Notes: a model not told the origin generated them from the letters alone. Counted from the stretch's first letter, positions 1 through 10,283 are shown. The stretch: 33,530 nt of DNA from Chara braunii (GCA_003427395.1 BFEA01000171.1:1233765-1267294), one strand, 5' to 3'. A program made the numbers and translations.

Positions 1-22
1 CTCTCTCTCTCTCTCTCTCTCT
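1..22. repeat. (CT)n microsatellite at window edge
   Basis: The window opens with an uninterrupted CT dinucleotide run of 11 units, cut by the window edge. It is one of several CT/GA microsatellites here. Confidence 0.95.
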
Positions 23-562
23 GTGTGCCCCCCCGACGCATAACCTCCCCTGACGCTCCCCACCTGCTTTCCTCTGTGCACGACTAAGCCGACTTGTGTG
101 AGCGGGAGTTGATCTCCGACCGTATTTTGTAGAAGTGTCCCTCTGCCACCGTCCTCCTCTCGCTTAAGTCCGTTTTGAGTTCTAACATGCAAGCAAAGCC
201 AGACTCATGTGATGGCAATCAGATCCTAACCCGCGGTGGAGTAAGCGGACTCTCAGCGTGTATCCGCTGGATTCAAGTTGTGGCAGTATAAAGGTTTCGC
301 TCCAGCACTCACCAGATGTGCAAAATGAGAATGAACCTTCGGCCACAACGTGGAAAGATGCACCGCCAAAGTTTTTGTCTTTTTTGCATGTGGTGAGTGG
401 TAGAGCGAGGACCTTAATTCTACAGCATAGTTCAGTCGCTGGACCTGTACGGAGCGGAGAAAACAGAATGGATCGCGGGAGGTAAGACCGTAAGAGGCTG
501 TTCAATATTATAATTTTTTTATAATAATAACATTGCTATGAAAGCAGAAGGAGCAGTCAGGA
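23..562. other. No gene recognised
   Basis: Short open frames occur on both strands (for example 107 codons on the minus strand at 182-505). None has a recognisable motif, signal peptide or domain, and overlapping frames on both strands are similarly open. I see no supported gene; an exon of an intron-containing gene cannot be excluded by eye. Confidence 0.4.
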
Positions 563-565
563 TAA

Positions 566-729
566 GGGCCTCGTCACACGGCACGCGAAACGAAAACGAA
601 ACGAGTGCATCTGCCCACGAAAGGTGGCAAAATGCACTCGTTACTATTTATAGCAAACTGATGAACCTGGCCATTTTCTGACGGAAGATGCACTCGTTTC
701 GTTTTTCGTTGTGCCGTGCGGCGACGCCC
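566..729. mobile_element. MITE, Harbinger-like, with TAA target site duplication
   Basis: The ends form a terminal inverted repeat. The left end reads GGGCCTCGTCACACGGCAC, and the right end, reverse-complemented, reads GGGCGTCGCCGCACGGCAC, which is 16 of 19 matches. The repeat continues inward to about 612 and 687 with an ACGAAACGAGTGCATCT block in both arms. The trinucleotide TAA flanks the element directly at 563-565 and 730-732. A three-base TWA duplication with GGG-starting ends is typical of non-autonomous PIF/Harbinger elements. There is no coding capacity in 164 bp. The superfamily is inferred from the ends only. Confidence 0.75.
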
Positions 730-732
730 TAA

Positions 733-1410
733 ATCATGCAGGGAAATCGGTGGTGTGTGGTACGTGGGGAGTTGAAGTTGAATTTGCTGCAGCAGAGGGG
801 GGTGGCCCGGCCTGGAGAGCGAGTTCGAGGCCCGTGCAACCTCTGGATTTTTTATTTTATTTTTATTTATTTATTATTTTTTATTTTTTAGACCTCTGGA
901 ATTTTCGAGTTACTGCTTTTAACTGATTGATGATGTAAGCGCATATACTCACACGGGGATTTATATTCCCAAAATCTTCCCAAAAAAAAAAAAAAAAAAA
1001 AAAAAGGGGAAAAGGCCGGTCACACGGATGTACCAAATTCGCAAATCTACTATTCCTGTGCCCATTTGTCAGTGGCCTGGGAAGCAGCGGGGCAAGGGAT
1101 TCTGCGGCGGGCTCACCTCTGGAGGTGACCGCAAATTCCCAGTGCACCTTATCGCTGCAGTGGGGGCATCCATGCGATTATTCTCAACTGACGATCTGCA
1201 ACCGTCGTGATCCGAATAGATTGCCCGGTCGTCGTAACTGCATTCAATTTGGGGCCATCTTTCCGTCTAGGTATACTATGAACCATATAACCGAAATGAC
1301 GGGTTGTTCTATTTGGGTGAGTGAAGACGGCGGTCTGCTTGACCCAGGCATATGCCATTCTGGAAGATTTGGCTGTAACGAGAAAGAAAGGTGAGTAAAA
1401 GTGACAACTT

Positions 1411-1445
<35 letters not shown>

Positions 1446-2694
1446 AAAGGTGAGTTGTTAATAGGAAGAGCCTAAGAAGAGTGAGAGCCTTTCTGTTTTG
1501 CGGATTAGAAGAGGACCAAGCCCCAGCGATAGTAATCGCTTCGTAGAATCAACTTTATGCTTGGAGACCATAACGAGGACATTAAAAAGCTTGACGACCA
1601 TATGACGGAGGTCGCAGATCTATACATTCTCTCACAATCTCAGCTAATCTCTCTGTATGGGATGCTGGAGCCGCTTTCAGGGCCGTCACTCCGCCCATTC
1701 CTTGGGCACGTCGAGTCTGTTCAGCGCCGTGGTCCTTGACTCTTTGCGCATAACTCACACAGCATTGCGGCTGAGATCAAAGAGAGGGAGAGGAAGGGGC
1801 TGCGCGGATTTATAGCGTGGAAGGCCGGGGGCACCACCAGCATGTAATGCGGGCCGAGAGGGGTGTAGATGAGCAGGATGGAAGGAAGAAGGTTCCGGAA
1901 GGTTGAACAAGGCGGGACGATCAAAAAGCTTCGTTCACTTAAGGTGGTCGATCAAGCCGCGCGCAAGTTTGCTCTCTTCCTGCTTGATCCAACACAAGTT
2001 TGCTCTTCCTGCTTGATGCTACCAGCCCAAGTGACCACCAATCAACTGCGCCGAAGAACCAAGGAAGGGATCGGACCGAGGGTCTGAGGAAGACGAAGAG
2101 GTGCACGGAGACGAAGGACAGAAAGAAAGGAAGTTGGCATGCACGTGCAAAGAGGGGAGCGAGCTTGTGTGGCAAGCAAGAATGATCAAAAGTGGCCGCG
2201 GCCCGCGGGCGCTGATGCAAAGAAAAACTGAAAAAATGCCATCAACCGAAACTTATAACCGTTTCTTTGAAATTCCTGCACGGTGGCTAATCACCCGCTC
2301 GAGACTCCTTTAAACAAGGTCGGGGGTAATCTCAAAAGATGCATGCAATTAGCCCACAAGATTTGAAAACGTACCCCGTTTACTGTAATTAGTCAAGATC
2401 CGTACGTCTAGGCTTTCTTCGGGTTTTACTCCGAAGGGTACATGACTCCGTGAGGTGCGGAGCTTGGCTTATCACAGCATCGCCCAGGTCACTTTTGTGA
2501 AGCTTGCAAGCAGGGTCGACAGCAGAGAAGCCAGCTTTTGGTCACCTTGGGTTCCACAGAAACAAAGTGACTGATTGAGAGCAGGGAGGTACTACCGTAC
2601 TCGTGCTCGGTGTCAGAAGGAAGAGGAAAAAAGATGACCTCTCTCCGTGCAGAATCGTGCTCTGTTGTTATTTCACTTTACAGGGGAGAGGATG
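733..2694. other. Non-coding stretch with A/T tracts
   Basis: This stretch contains a T/A-rich tract at about 848-890, a homopolymer A run at about 980-1004 and another at about 1417-1444. Directly after the first A run, at about 1013-1026, the sequence reads GGCCGGTCACACGG, similar to the end of the MITE at 566-729, but no partner end was found. Short open frames up to about 93 codons overlap on both strands and show no recognisable domain. Confidence 0.4.
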
Positions 2695-2707
2695 AAAAAA
2701 AGGACAT

Positions 2708-2780
2708 ACCTTTCTCGGCCTCTTGTCTAAGATCGAGTGTAGTCTCTGTTCTGATCGGTTTAATGTAACAGGAAAAAAAA
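2708..2780 (+). pseudogene. U2 snRNA retropseudogene, 5' fragment with A-rich tail
   Basis: From about 2706 the sequence follows the 5' end of U2 snRNA: ATACCTTTCTCGGCC, then a diverged version of the branch-site recognition region, ending near TTTAAT at 2759-2764 (roughly the first 60 nt of U2). It then stops matching and runs into an A-rich tail (GG followed by eight A). The 8-bp word AAGGACAT occurs immediately before the U2 start (about 2700-2707) and after the A tail (about 2782-2789). A target duplication plus A tail is the signature of LINE-mediated retroposition of a truncated transcript. Substitutions show it is not a functional U2 gene. Confidence 0.8.
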
Positions 2781-2851
2781 CAAGGACATCAAACTTGCAG
2801 GGCCATCACACAAAGGGTATGCCAAGCTGTGCTTGTGCCCATCTTGTACTC

Positions 2852-2915
2852 GTGCCTTGAGCAAGCGGAGGCTGTGGAGCAAGCGGAGGCTGTGCCTTGA
2901 GCAAGCGGAGGCTGG
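2852..2915. repeat. Short tandem repeat, about three units
   Basis: The word GAGCAAGCGGAGGCTG occurs three times in a row, two of them preceded by TGCCTT. Units are about 18-25 bp. Confidence 0.85.
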
Positions 2916-2960
2916 TAAGAGAAGACACCCCCTCTACTTCTCCCGCTGTCAGATGGCTCT

Positions 2961-3009
2961 ATTCCATTGGTGGGGAGCTGCACCTGCTGGAAACCGGGTC
3001 CAGCGTCCC
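2961..3009. repeat. Dispersed repeat, copy 1 (partner at 11801-11846)
   Basis: This segment shares ATTGGTGGGGAGCTGCA and a following CCGGG-CAGCGTCCC block with 11801-11846, in the same orientation. The family is not recognised. Confidence 0.65.
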
Positions 3010-3039
3010 TTGACATGAATCATCGAGCACGGTAGGATG

Positions 3040-3235
3040 TCATGCTATGGCCTTCAGGGGGGTAGGAGGCAAAGCTGTCCACTTCGGGCTTTGCCACCTC
3101 CACTCGCTTCCCGGGGCCCTGTGATCATGATGCCGTCGTTATTGCTGTCTTGCAATATGGCTTTCAGGGGGTTAGGCAGCAAAGTTGTACAGTAGCACCT
3201 ACTCCCCTCACCCCCCGGGCCTCTATCATGTCGTA
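3040..3235. repeat. Imperfect tandem duplication, about 110-bp period
   Basis: The block beginning near 3043 (GCTATGGCCTTCAGGGGGG, then GTAGG and GCAAAG) recurs with substitutions near 3152 (ATATGGCTTTCAGGGGG, then TTAGG and GCAAAG). No coding potential was seen. Confidence 0.7.
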
Positions 3236-3890
3236 GCTTCTGCTGTCTTTAGGTCTCCAGGTCTCTCAGCGATGGAAAGCAATACATGCTATGCATGCTT
3301 TTGTCTCTGCGTCTCAGAACAGAACAGCGGTAAATAAGTACTAATAACCATTGAGTGATGTACTTACTCGCCAGATGCAATGTCGTTACTCGCTCATCGA
3401 CGAGTCATCGCGCTCCCGTTCTCTTGTCCGTCCGATTAACCCCCGCACTGCCCGCAGTCTATTGCCATCATAGGAGCTGGCTGCACCACCCACAGTCCGG
3501 GTCTCCCACTGCCAGGTCAATTGTTGTGGAGGCCGTTATGGTGCTGCTCCCCACCCATACACTGGAGCCATCTGATGAGGGTACTACGGGGGGATGCTCG
3601 CACCAGCCCTGGTAGCACCACGTCACTGGATTAAAAAAAAAAGGTGTTCACAACCAGAAGGCTATGCTTTAGCCTTTAGGCAAAAGTTATAACACCCCCG
3701 CTTCCCCTGCTCTGTTTTTTGTCCTGTCTATTATTTTACCGTCTCCCTGCTTCCCCTTTGTACCTTTTTTTTTTTTTTTTTTTTTTAAATGGCACATCTT
3801 TCAAGTTCCTTCCCCTTCCCTCACTTGTTCACGCATGAAATCGGTCTCGGCCACACCTCTCGTCCCCTAGTCTTGTTGCAGACTGCACTG
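3236..3890. other. No gene recognised
   Basis: Short frames only (longest 86 codons at 3355-3615, no recognisable motif). There is an A run at about 3632-3642 and a T run at about 3767-3786. Nothing else identifiable. Confidence 0.4.
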
Positions 3891-4046
3891 TCTTGAGGAT
3901 GATGGAGGTCAACAACCTGACACGTGTGATCAGTGCCTGGTGAGGATGATGATGGAGGTTGTTGACGCGTGTGGTCAGTGCGTGGTGAGGATCATGATGG
4001 ACAGGACACTAAGTCTTGAGGATCATGATGGACAGACACTTGTCAA
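3891..4046. repeat. Tandem repeat of GAGGATGATGGA-type units
   Basis: About four imperfect units begin near 3891, 3939, 3984 and 4014. Each contains GAGGAT(G/C)ATGATGGA or a close variant, with CGTGTG(A/G)TCAGTGC between the first ones. Spacing is 30-48 bp. Confidence 0.75.
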
Positions 4047-4865
4047 GGACGAGGATATGCAGGGGGGCTGAGGGCGGTCCTCACGAACTGCAGCTCCCTC
4101 CTCTGGGCGTCCAGGCTCCCGCTTCTAGCTCCGGAAGAGCAATGATCTCCACATGGTATAGCTCAAGTCATTCCATGTCACCAACCTCACATAATGCATG
4201 ACTCAGACCTGCGATCTGCCGCCCGTGTTTACTACCACTGTTAAGGGGATTGCAGATAGGTGGGCAGACAGCTAAGACAACAGACTGAGACTGAATTTCG
4301 AATGGGGGCCGAGACCCACCAACCTCACATGTCACGTGTGCGGTAAAGGAAGCCCTTGGCTAGGTAAGGCTCAGTGCGGCAACAGTGGCTGCACAGAGTC
4401 GCTGCACAATAGTTTGCTGATATGTAACAAGGAGGAGACTCCTGACATCATGATGATCGATAAGGGGGACCCGGCGAGTCAGCGACTCAGCGAGTGTTGA
4501 TTGCAAAAGCACCATCTCGCATCAGGTACTACTAAGAGGGCCCGCTGAGGGGAAGGTGATAACGCCATCATGATGATAGTAGAACTCATATCGTCTTCTT
4601 CTTCACTTGGTTTCCATTGTGTAGACTGACAGTCACTGAGTAGCATTGAGAAGGAGGTCTGACTCTGCAGTGCAGTACCAAGTTATCGCCGCCGTGATCT
4701 TTTGACAATGTGGTCGTGCTGCGAAAGTAAATCTCTACTACTGTAACATTGTTCACTTGAGTTCTCATCAAGTCACTCCAGTGTGTATCATTTGTCTCAG
4801 GTGGTGATGCACAGTGCCGGCTCTTTTTTTTTTGTCCCTCCACGTTTGTGCTTTCACTTTCAGAG
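4047..4865. other. No gene recognised
   Basis: There are only short open frames without a recognisable domain, with stops in all frames at short intervals. CATCATGATGAT words recur at about 4448 and 4568. Confidence 0.35.
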
Positions 4866-4975
4866 TTTCGTGTCCGTTTCGAAGTTTGGCAGCAAAAATA
4901 TTGCTGTTTCGAAGTTTGGCAGCAAAAATGTCGTCCGTTCGAAGTTTCCTTTGCAAAAATAGAGATTTCGTTGCA
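4866..4975. repeat. Short direct repeats at the edge of the fold-back element
   Basis: The word TTCGAAGTTTGGCAGCAAAAAT occurs twice (from about 4877 and 4907). A third, diverged TTCGAAGTTTCC-TTTGCAAAAAT follows at about 4938. The third unit is also the outer end of the left arm of the inverted repeat. Confidence 0.8.
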
Positions 4976-5457
4976 GCTTTATCGGGTTCCCGTAGTTTGC
5001 CAGCAAAAAATACGGCGTGTTGCCCAGTTTCACAGCAAAGGACCCCTAGGCTTCTGACCTCAGGGACTCAGGGACTCAGCGTTCTGGCCTCAGGCACTCA
5101 GCGTTTTTCTTTCTCTTTTTTTCTTTTTTTTTTCCCGGGCATGGCCGAAGCATCTGGGCGTGCACACGGCCGAGATGCCTCGGCCACGGCCGCCAAAAAA
5201 AAAAAAGAAAACAAGAAACGTGGCTCAGGCATCTCGGGCGTGACCACGGCCGAGATGCCTCGGCCACGCCCGCGGAAGGGAAAGCTGAGTGCCTGAGGCC
5301 AAACGCTGAGTCCCTGAGTCCCTGAGGCCAGAGGCCTAGGGGTCCTTCGCTGTGAAACTGGGCAAAAGGCTGTATTTTTATTTTTGCTGGCAAACTACGG
5401 GAACCCGATAAAGCTGCAACGAAACCTCTATTTTTGCAAAGGAAACTTCGAACGGAC
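4936..5457. mobile_element. Fold-back element with long inverted arms and nested hairpins
   Basis: The left arm (about 4936-5105) and right arm (about 5285-5457) are reverse complements over about 170 bp, from GTCCGTTCGAAG outside to the CTCAGGGACTCAG blocks inside. The spacer of about 180 bp has a T-rich and an A-rich tract and two similar GC-rich units, at about 5143-5196 and 5218-5273. Each of these contains GGCCGAGATGCCTCGGCCAC and can itself fold. No clear target duplication was found at the arm ends. An open frame of 160 codons at 4814-5296 runs across this structure and is not a credible gene. Confidence 0.8.
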
Positions 5458-6633
5458 TGAGAGATTCTAGGATGCAGATTCTATGCTTGTGTTCCCACTC
5501 ACGGTTACTCTTAGGCCTTTGTTCCATAATGACAATTCGACAGTAAGACCCTGAGCGAGTGTTAATGGCCTTTTTCCTTGAATTGGAATCGAACGGAAAA
5601 GGAGAAAAGTGATGACAACGTTTCTTAGTGATATGGTAGAGAGATTACACAACCGATAGGATTCCGCTTAGAGCTCGATAACAGAGAGGATTCCATGTTG
5701 GCATACACTCTCGGTAGGTAGGAATTTCCTGCAGGTGTCTGACGACAATTATGTCCACATTCGGTAGACAATCTAAGCACAGAATTGGTGGATTTTTGAG
5801 GGATTGCATTTGAAGATCCAAGGGTGCGTGGTGGGAAACCCGTTAAGGTGATTCTGGCTTCCTTTGGACTGCAGAAGGGTTTGAGTTGCCCGCCCTATAC
5901 TGTGCAGTTGAATTTGTTTTAGGGCTTTGAGACCCCCCCAAGTACTGGGAGTTTTTATTGGACCGAGTTAGGTCTGATACTGGTTTTGATAATGGAGAAA
6001 GTTGTTGAGTTTGAAGATTAAACCTGCCCTTAGATAACAAGCCCCACAATTCAAATGTCCTCTTGGGGATGGAACTCTGGTCAATCGGTTAACTCTGCTG
6101 AGTTGATGAGCTTCAAGTCTAATTAATGGTTTTTGGTGATTGGCATAGAGATACTGGAGGCTTGCCAGGGTGGGTTCCCAGGTTTTCCAGGGATTTGAGG
6201 TATCAATGAGCTAGCCGGTGGCGGTTAGCCCCTTTTGCTTTTGCTCTGTGCTTCAAGGTTACTTTTGGAAAGTGGTCTAAGGTGGGGACGCTGGACTCGG
6301 TTTCCAGCAGGCCTTTTTTATGATTTTTACCTCAGTCGGCAAACACTCCCACACATTTCGCGCAGTTACGAGAAATGTCAAATTGGGCTGCTCGTGGATT
6401 TGCACAAACAGTCGACACCTCATTTATGATTTCGAAAACTACAAAATATGCTGCCATCGAATAGAATATTCACGTTTCGAAAAAGCAAACAAACAATACG
6501 AGTGTCTTTGGTCCCTCCCCATCGTAAGCGACATGCGTTTTTTCTTCTGAACGCAATTAATATTCACAAAACCGTCCGAAATAGGCCAGACTCACACCAG
6601 CCTGCCATGGGCAATATAATGACCTTCATCACG

Positions 6634-6640
<7 letters not shown>
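5458..6640. other. No gene recognised
   Basis: Only short overlapping frames (up to 76 codons) without recognisable domains. Nothing structured was seen apart from the microsatellite that follows. Confidence 0.35.

Positions 6641-6691
<51 letters not shown>
6641..6691. repeat. (TC)n microsatellite
   Basis: About 25 uninterrupted TC units. A single N follows at 6706, so this is a likely contig junction or low-quality site caused by the repeat. Confidence 0.97.
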
Positions 6692-6693
<2 letters not shown>

Positions 6694-7068
6694 GAGGAGC
6701 CATTTNGTCCCAAAATCAGGAACGCTAAAGCGCGTCCTTCAATTGACAGCGAGACTCGGTTCATTTTAGATGGTAAACGACTTCTCTCACAGACGCATGG
6801 ATATACGCAGTCCTCCTGCTGCCCAACCCGTACTACCAGAGAACGAAACTCCGACACACACAACGGCCCACCATAGTTAACACGGAGCCTACCATAGTCG
6901 TCACTCTTCAAGGAACAATGCATCTGGATGCCTAAGAACTTCAAGGATATATACACGTGCGCCCAAGGTTTGCACGGCTCCCGACACCAGGCACATCGCC
7001 TACTGAAGTCCGAAGCATCCGGCGAGGCAGGTATGATCAGCTGCACTGCACGGATGTCTCCTCATTTC

Positions 7069-7998
7069 TCAGCATCGCGTCCTGCACTTACCACCGCAGC
7101 ACCGCTTTCCCTTGGGGCAATGCTTGTCGACACAGCACTTGCTGCATTTCCCATTGGGGCACCGCACAAGCCCACGACGGCACGCCCACGCAGCCGATGA
7201 CTTGCATCGCCCAAGAACGCACTTCTTTCCATTGCCGCAGTCCTTGTCGTCGCAGCACTTGACACACGCACCGGCACCCTTACAGCGCTTCAATCCCGCG
7301 GCACATGCGGGAATGCCGCACGGCTTGCACTGTCCCGAAACGCACTTCTGTCCGCGAAGGCAGTCCGCATTCTTGCAGCACTTCACACACTCACCTCCGA
7401 CGGTGCACCTCTTCAGCCCCACAGCACACGCCCCCACGCCCGCCGGCTTGCACTGCCCGGCGACGCACTTCTTTCCCTTGCCGCACTGCGCATCCTTGCA
7501 GCACTTCACAATCTTGCACTGCCCGGAAACGCACTTCTTACCACTGCCGCACTCCTTGTGTTTGCAGCACTCCACGCAAGCGCCACCTGCGCTGCAGCGC
7601 TTCAGTCCAGCGGCACACGCAACCACGCGGTCAGGCTTGCAATGTCCAGCAACGCAGGTTTTGCGGCTGCCGCAGTCGCAGTCCTTGCAGCACCTCACAC
7701 ACGGGCCGCCGACCGTGCAGCGCTTCAGCCCGGCAGGGCAAGGCTTCGGCGCCAGGGCAGGTTTGCACACACCTTCGGAGCACTTCTGGAATCTGCGGCA
7801 GTGGCTATTGCTGCAGCAATCCACACACGGGCCGTCAGGGACGCACCGCTTTTGCGTAGCTGCGCATTCTTTCGGCCGCATGTGGCACTCTGTGCCGTTG
7901 CAAACCATCTGGAGTGCCTCGGTCGTGCTCAGGAAGCAACCTACGAGCAAGGCCAAGCCCGCAAGGCACCGCAAGCAACCTACGGACGGAGAACCCAT
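7069..7998 (-). CDS. Secreted cysteine-rich repeat protein
   Basis: This is an uninterrupted frame of 309 codons from ATG 7998. The preferred start is the Met directly before a classic signal peptide: residues 1-28, hydrophobic LAGLALLVGCFL, plausible cleavage after TEA. An upstream in-frame Met at 8091 would add 31 residues and bury the signal. After the signal there are seven related units of about 40 residues. The fullest follow C-x6-C-x5-C-x2-CC-x4-C-x5-C-x4-C, for example ACAAGLKRCSAGGACVECC followed by a GKKCVSGQCK-type end. The fourth unit lacks its first half. The last ends at the C-terminal Cys, supporting the stop at 7069-7071. The central CC and the spacing recall small disulfide-rich extracellular modules (WAP, Dickkopf or colipase-like), but I cannot assign a family. 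Likely extracellular or wall-associated. It is the only convincing gene in the GC-richer part. Introns upstream cannot be excluded. Confidence 0.8.
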   Translation of the reverse strand: MGSPSVGCLRCLAGLALLVGCFLSTTEALQMVCNGTECHMRPKECAATQKRCVPDGPCVDCCSNSHCRRFQKCSEGVCKPALAPKPCPAGLKRCTVGGPCVRCCKDCDCGSRKTCVAGHCKPDRVVACAAGLKRCSAGGACVECCKHKECGSGKKCVSGQCKIVKCCKDAQCGKGKKCVAGQCKPAGVGACAVGLKRCTVGGECVKCCKNADCLRGQKCVSGQCKPCGIPACAAGLKRCKGAGACVKCCDDKDCGNGKKCVLGRCKSSAAWACRRGLVRCPNGKCSKCCVDKHCPKGKRCCGGKCRTRC

Positions 7999-8979
7999 CG
8001 TGGAGAGATGGTGCTTCGCTTGACTAGAAGATGACTCTGAAGTCCAAGCAGGCGGGTCTGCACTCACAACACCGTTTTCTCCTGCAACCACACAGTGAAC
8101 AGCAGAAGTCGTCCGTCACTTGGGGTTATATCAATAATCAATGTCCATTTCCAAGCAACACAGAATCGGGTCATGCGGACAATCCCATTTCTAGGAGGCA
8201 CAGCGGGCAAGGAACCATTCTGAACGAACATTCGAAAACTCGACGGAAAGGCAGCTGCAGAGTCCCCAACATAATTCGGACACAGAGGAGCTCTTAGCGT
8301 ATGATATTTTGGCGCGACGGACACATTCAAGGATAGAAGGAAATCAATAGACAACAAAAACAGATGGACGTTTTACATGGTTCAACAGCTCGCAGGCATC
8401 TTGGTCTCGTACAGTACCATTTGGCATTTACTACTCTCACAGTTCTCGAATACGCTTTGAAATTCGTCTTATCACACGTTTCCCTCACAACCTTGAAACG
8501 TCAAGTTCTTTTTTTTTTTTAAACCGGCGGCCATACTATGCTAATGCTCGCCTGTAAGCACAAAAACACGTTTCCCGCCCGGATGCACCTCGTTGGAGCG
8601 ATGTGATTTCTAAACTACACGCCTCTACGTTTCCTGCCAAATCTACCTTACTGTGCCTCCCGACCTGTCTATTCCCTACCCTGATCCTGTGTATTCCACA
8701 CGGCGTCAAATCCCTATTTGATCAGTCTTGCACCTCAAAACCACGTATTTTATCATCATTAAAATAAAAAAAAACGAAAAGAGCGAAGGAAAATGAAAAC
8801 AGAGAGCAAGCATAAGACAACGGAGGTAAAAAACTGCGGCCACCAATCAGAGAAGGCCCTCCTTCAGGGTACACCCCACTTTTTCAATTCCCTGCCTTTC
8901 CTCAGAAATCTCCCCAGGCGGAGCAAAGCCCCCGCTTACCACCGGCCACCCTGGCAAACCTCGCTAGAAATCCGAGGGG

Positions 8980-8982
<3 letters not shown>
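7999..8982. other. Upstream region of the cysteine-rich gene; no gene recognised
   Basis: This lies 5' of the minus-strand gene ending at 7998, so any promoter would be here. I see no clear TATA box or other element that I can defend. Homopolymer A/T runs lie at about 8511-8520 and 8765-8775. Confidence 0.35.
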
Positions 8983-9017
<35 letters not shown>

Positions 9018-9032
9018 GAAAGAGAGAGAGAG
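8983..9032. repeat. (AG)n microsatellite
   Basis: AG units interrupted by TGAGAA near 9015. A second short GAGAGA run follows at about 9082-9096. Confidence 0.95.
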
Positions 9033-9264
9033 GCTCTCCTGTCTATACATACACGAACGTGAAGCTTGCGACTCGGGACACAGAGAGAGAGAGGGGAGTA
9101 GATCGGCCTCTCTCTGTAGAATGACGGTCGACGTCCATCTACATCAGTCAGTCAAACGATGCAGCACGTCAGCGTCCTCCACAACAGGCACGTCTCTCTA
9201 CCTGACGACATAGACACGCCAAAGTAATCAACGTAATTCGACTCAATCTGACATGATTACCTAG

Positions 9265-9625
9265 GTAATTCGACTGCCGGCCGTTTCATACCCGACTATG
9301 TCGGGCCCAAAAGCTCACACGATTCGAAATCCATCGACTCAATGAGACATCATCTCCCTTTCTTTAACTATTACGGTTATCCCACACGACGTACGGACTC
9401 AATAAGAGCTGCTTCTTTACCACTAAGTTAATTGGAGATTATTGGACTTCCACCTGTTTCATACCCACTATTCCGGGCCCAGCAGAATCTCACACGATTC
9501 GAAATGCATCGAATCAATCGGGCATGATCTGCTTTGTTTAACCGTTACGGTTGTCCCACACTTGCTACTCCAAACGTATAATTCGACTCAATAAGAAACT
9601 TGCACGATTCGAAACACATCAGAGG
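9265..9625. repeat. Imperfect tandem repeat, about 173-bp period
   Basis: A block with GTTTCATACCC, GGGCCCA, CACACGATTCGAAAT, CATCGA-TCAAT and TTACGGTT-TCCCACAC begins near 9283 and recurs near 9456. A partial third unit (GCACGATTCGAAACACATC) lies at about 9602. No coding potential. Confidence 0.75.
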
Positions 9626-9650
9626 TAAGCGCAGTTCAAAATTAATGCGC

Positions 9651-9680
9651 ATGGTCTCCCCCGTAGTTCTGCCGTAGCGA

Positions 9681-9716
<36 letters not shown>

Positions 9717-9988
9717 CACAGATACACAAGTTATCCCACCATAGCACACAGTGCCAGAGACCATTCAGCACATTGGCATGCGAAGGCTAGGTTTAAAAAA
9801 AAGAAAAAAAGGCTAGGAATGATCTCCCCCGCAGTTCTTCCGTAGCGAAAGAAAGAAAGAAAGAAAGACAGAGAAAGTAAAAAAGAAAGAAAGAAAGAAA
9901 GAAAGACAGACAGAGAAACACAAGTTATCCCGCCATAGCAGACCGTGCCAGAGACCATCCAGCTCATAGGCATGCGGAGGCTGGGGAA
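9651..9988. repeat. Tandem duplication containing (GAAA)n
   Basis: Two units about 168 bp apart each contain CTCCCCCG-AGTTCT-CCGTAGCG, a GAAA microsatellite, CACAAGTTATCCC-CCATAGCA and GTGCCAGAGACCAT-CAGC. They differ by substitutions and by the length of the GAAA tract. This is a local segmental duplication, non-coding. Confidence 0.85.
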
Positions 9989-10234
9989 TGGATGTATTCA
10001 TTCTAGTACCTGTGCTCCGCAGTGAAAGTCGGACGCCAACGTCCTAATGCACCGTCAAGTTCACATCCTGCTGGTTGCGGTGGGCTTTCTCTATTTATAT
10101 ATCCTCTCTGTTTTTTTCTCTATTTATATATCCTCTCTGTCTATCTCAAGTCCAATGCTGCTCCCTCGCAAAGACTGTCCAGCATGACCTTCTGTTAGTT
10201 TTTTTTCCTTTTTTCTTACTTTTTTGTCCTTTTC

Positions 10235-10283
10235 CCGATGGACAGATACGACACGTGGCCTTAGCCAAAAGGCCGAGAACCCC
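10235..10283 (-). pseudogene. U2 snRNA 5' fragment with A-rich tail
   Basis: On the minus strand, 10279-10260 reads TTCTCGGCCTTTTGGCTAAG, which matches the start of plant U2 snRNA as I know it. It continues with CACGTGT-GTATCTGT-C-TC, a diverged form of the next part of U2. It then passes into an A-rich stretch down to about 10199 (minus-strand sense). As with the relic at 2708, only the first 50-60 nt of U2 are present and they are followed by an A-rich tail. No clear target duplication was found. Confidence 0.7.

Noticed and set aside
805-840. tRNA-like B box (GAGTTCGAGGCCCG) followed by a T/A-rich tract, suggesting a SINE
   Set aside because: No convincing A box at the right distance, no target duplication and no second copy were found.
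4814-5296. 160-codon plus-strand frame
   Set aside because: It runs through the arm and spacer of the fold-back element and its pieces are mirrored in the other arm.
7112-8023. Long plus-strand open frames (up to 303 codons) opposite the cysteine-rich gene
   Set aside because: They are antisense shadows of the repeat gene. The minus-strand frame has a signal peptide and regular cysteine repeats; the plus-strand translations show only echoes of the repeat.
9690-9910. Regular GAAA repeats considered as a CRISPR-like array
   Set aside because: It is a microsatellite inside a two-unit duplication; there are no unique spacers and the genome is eukaryotic.
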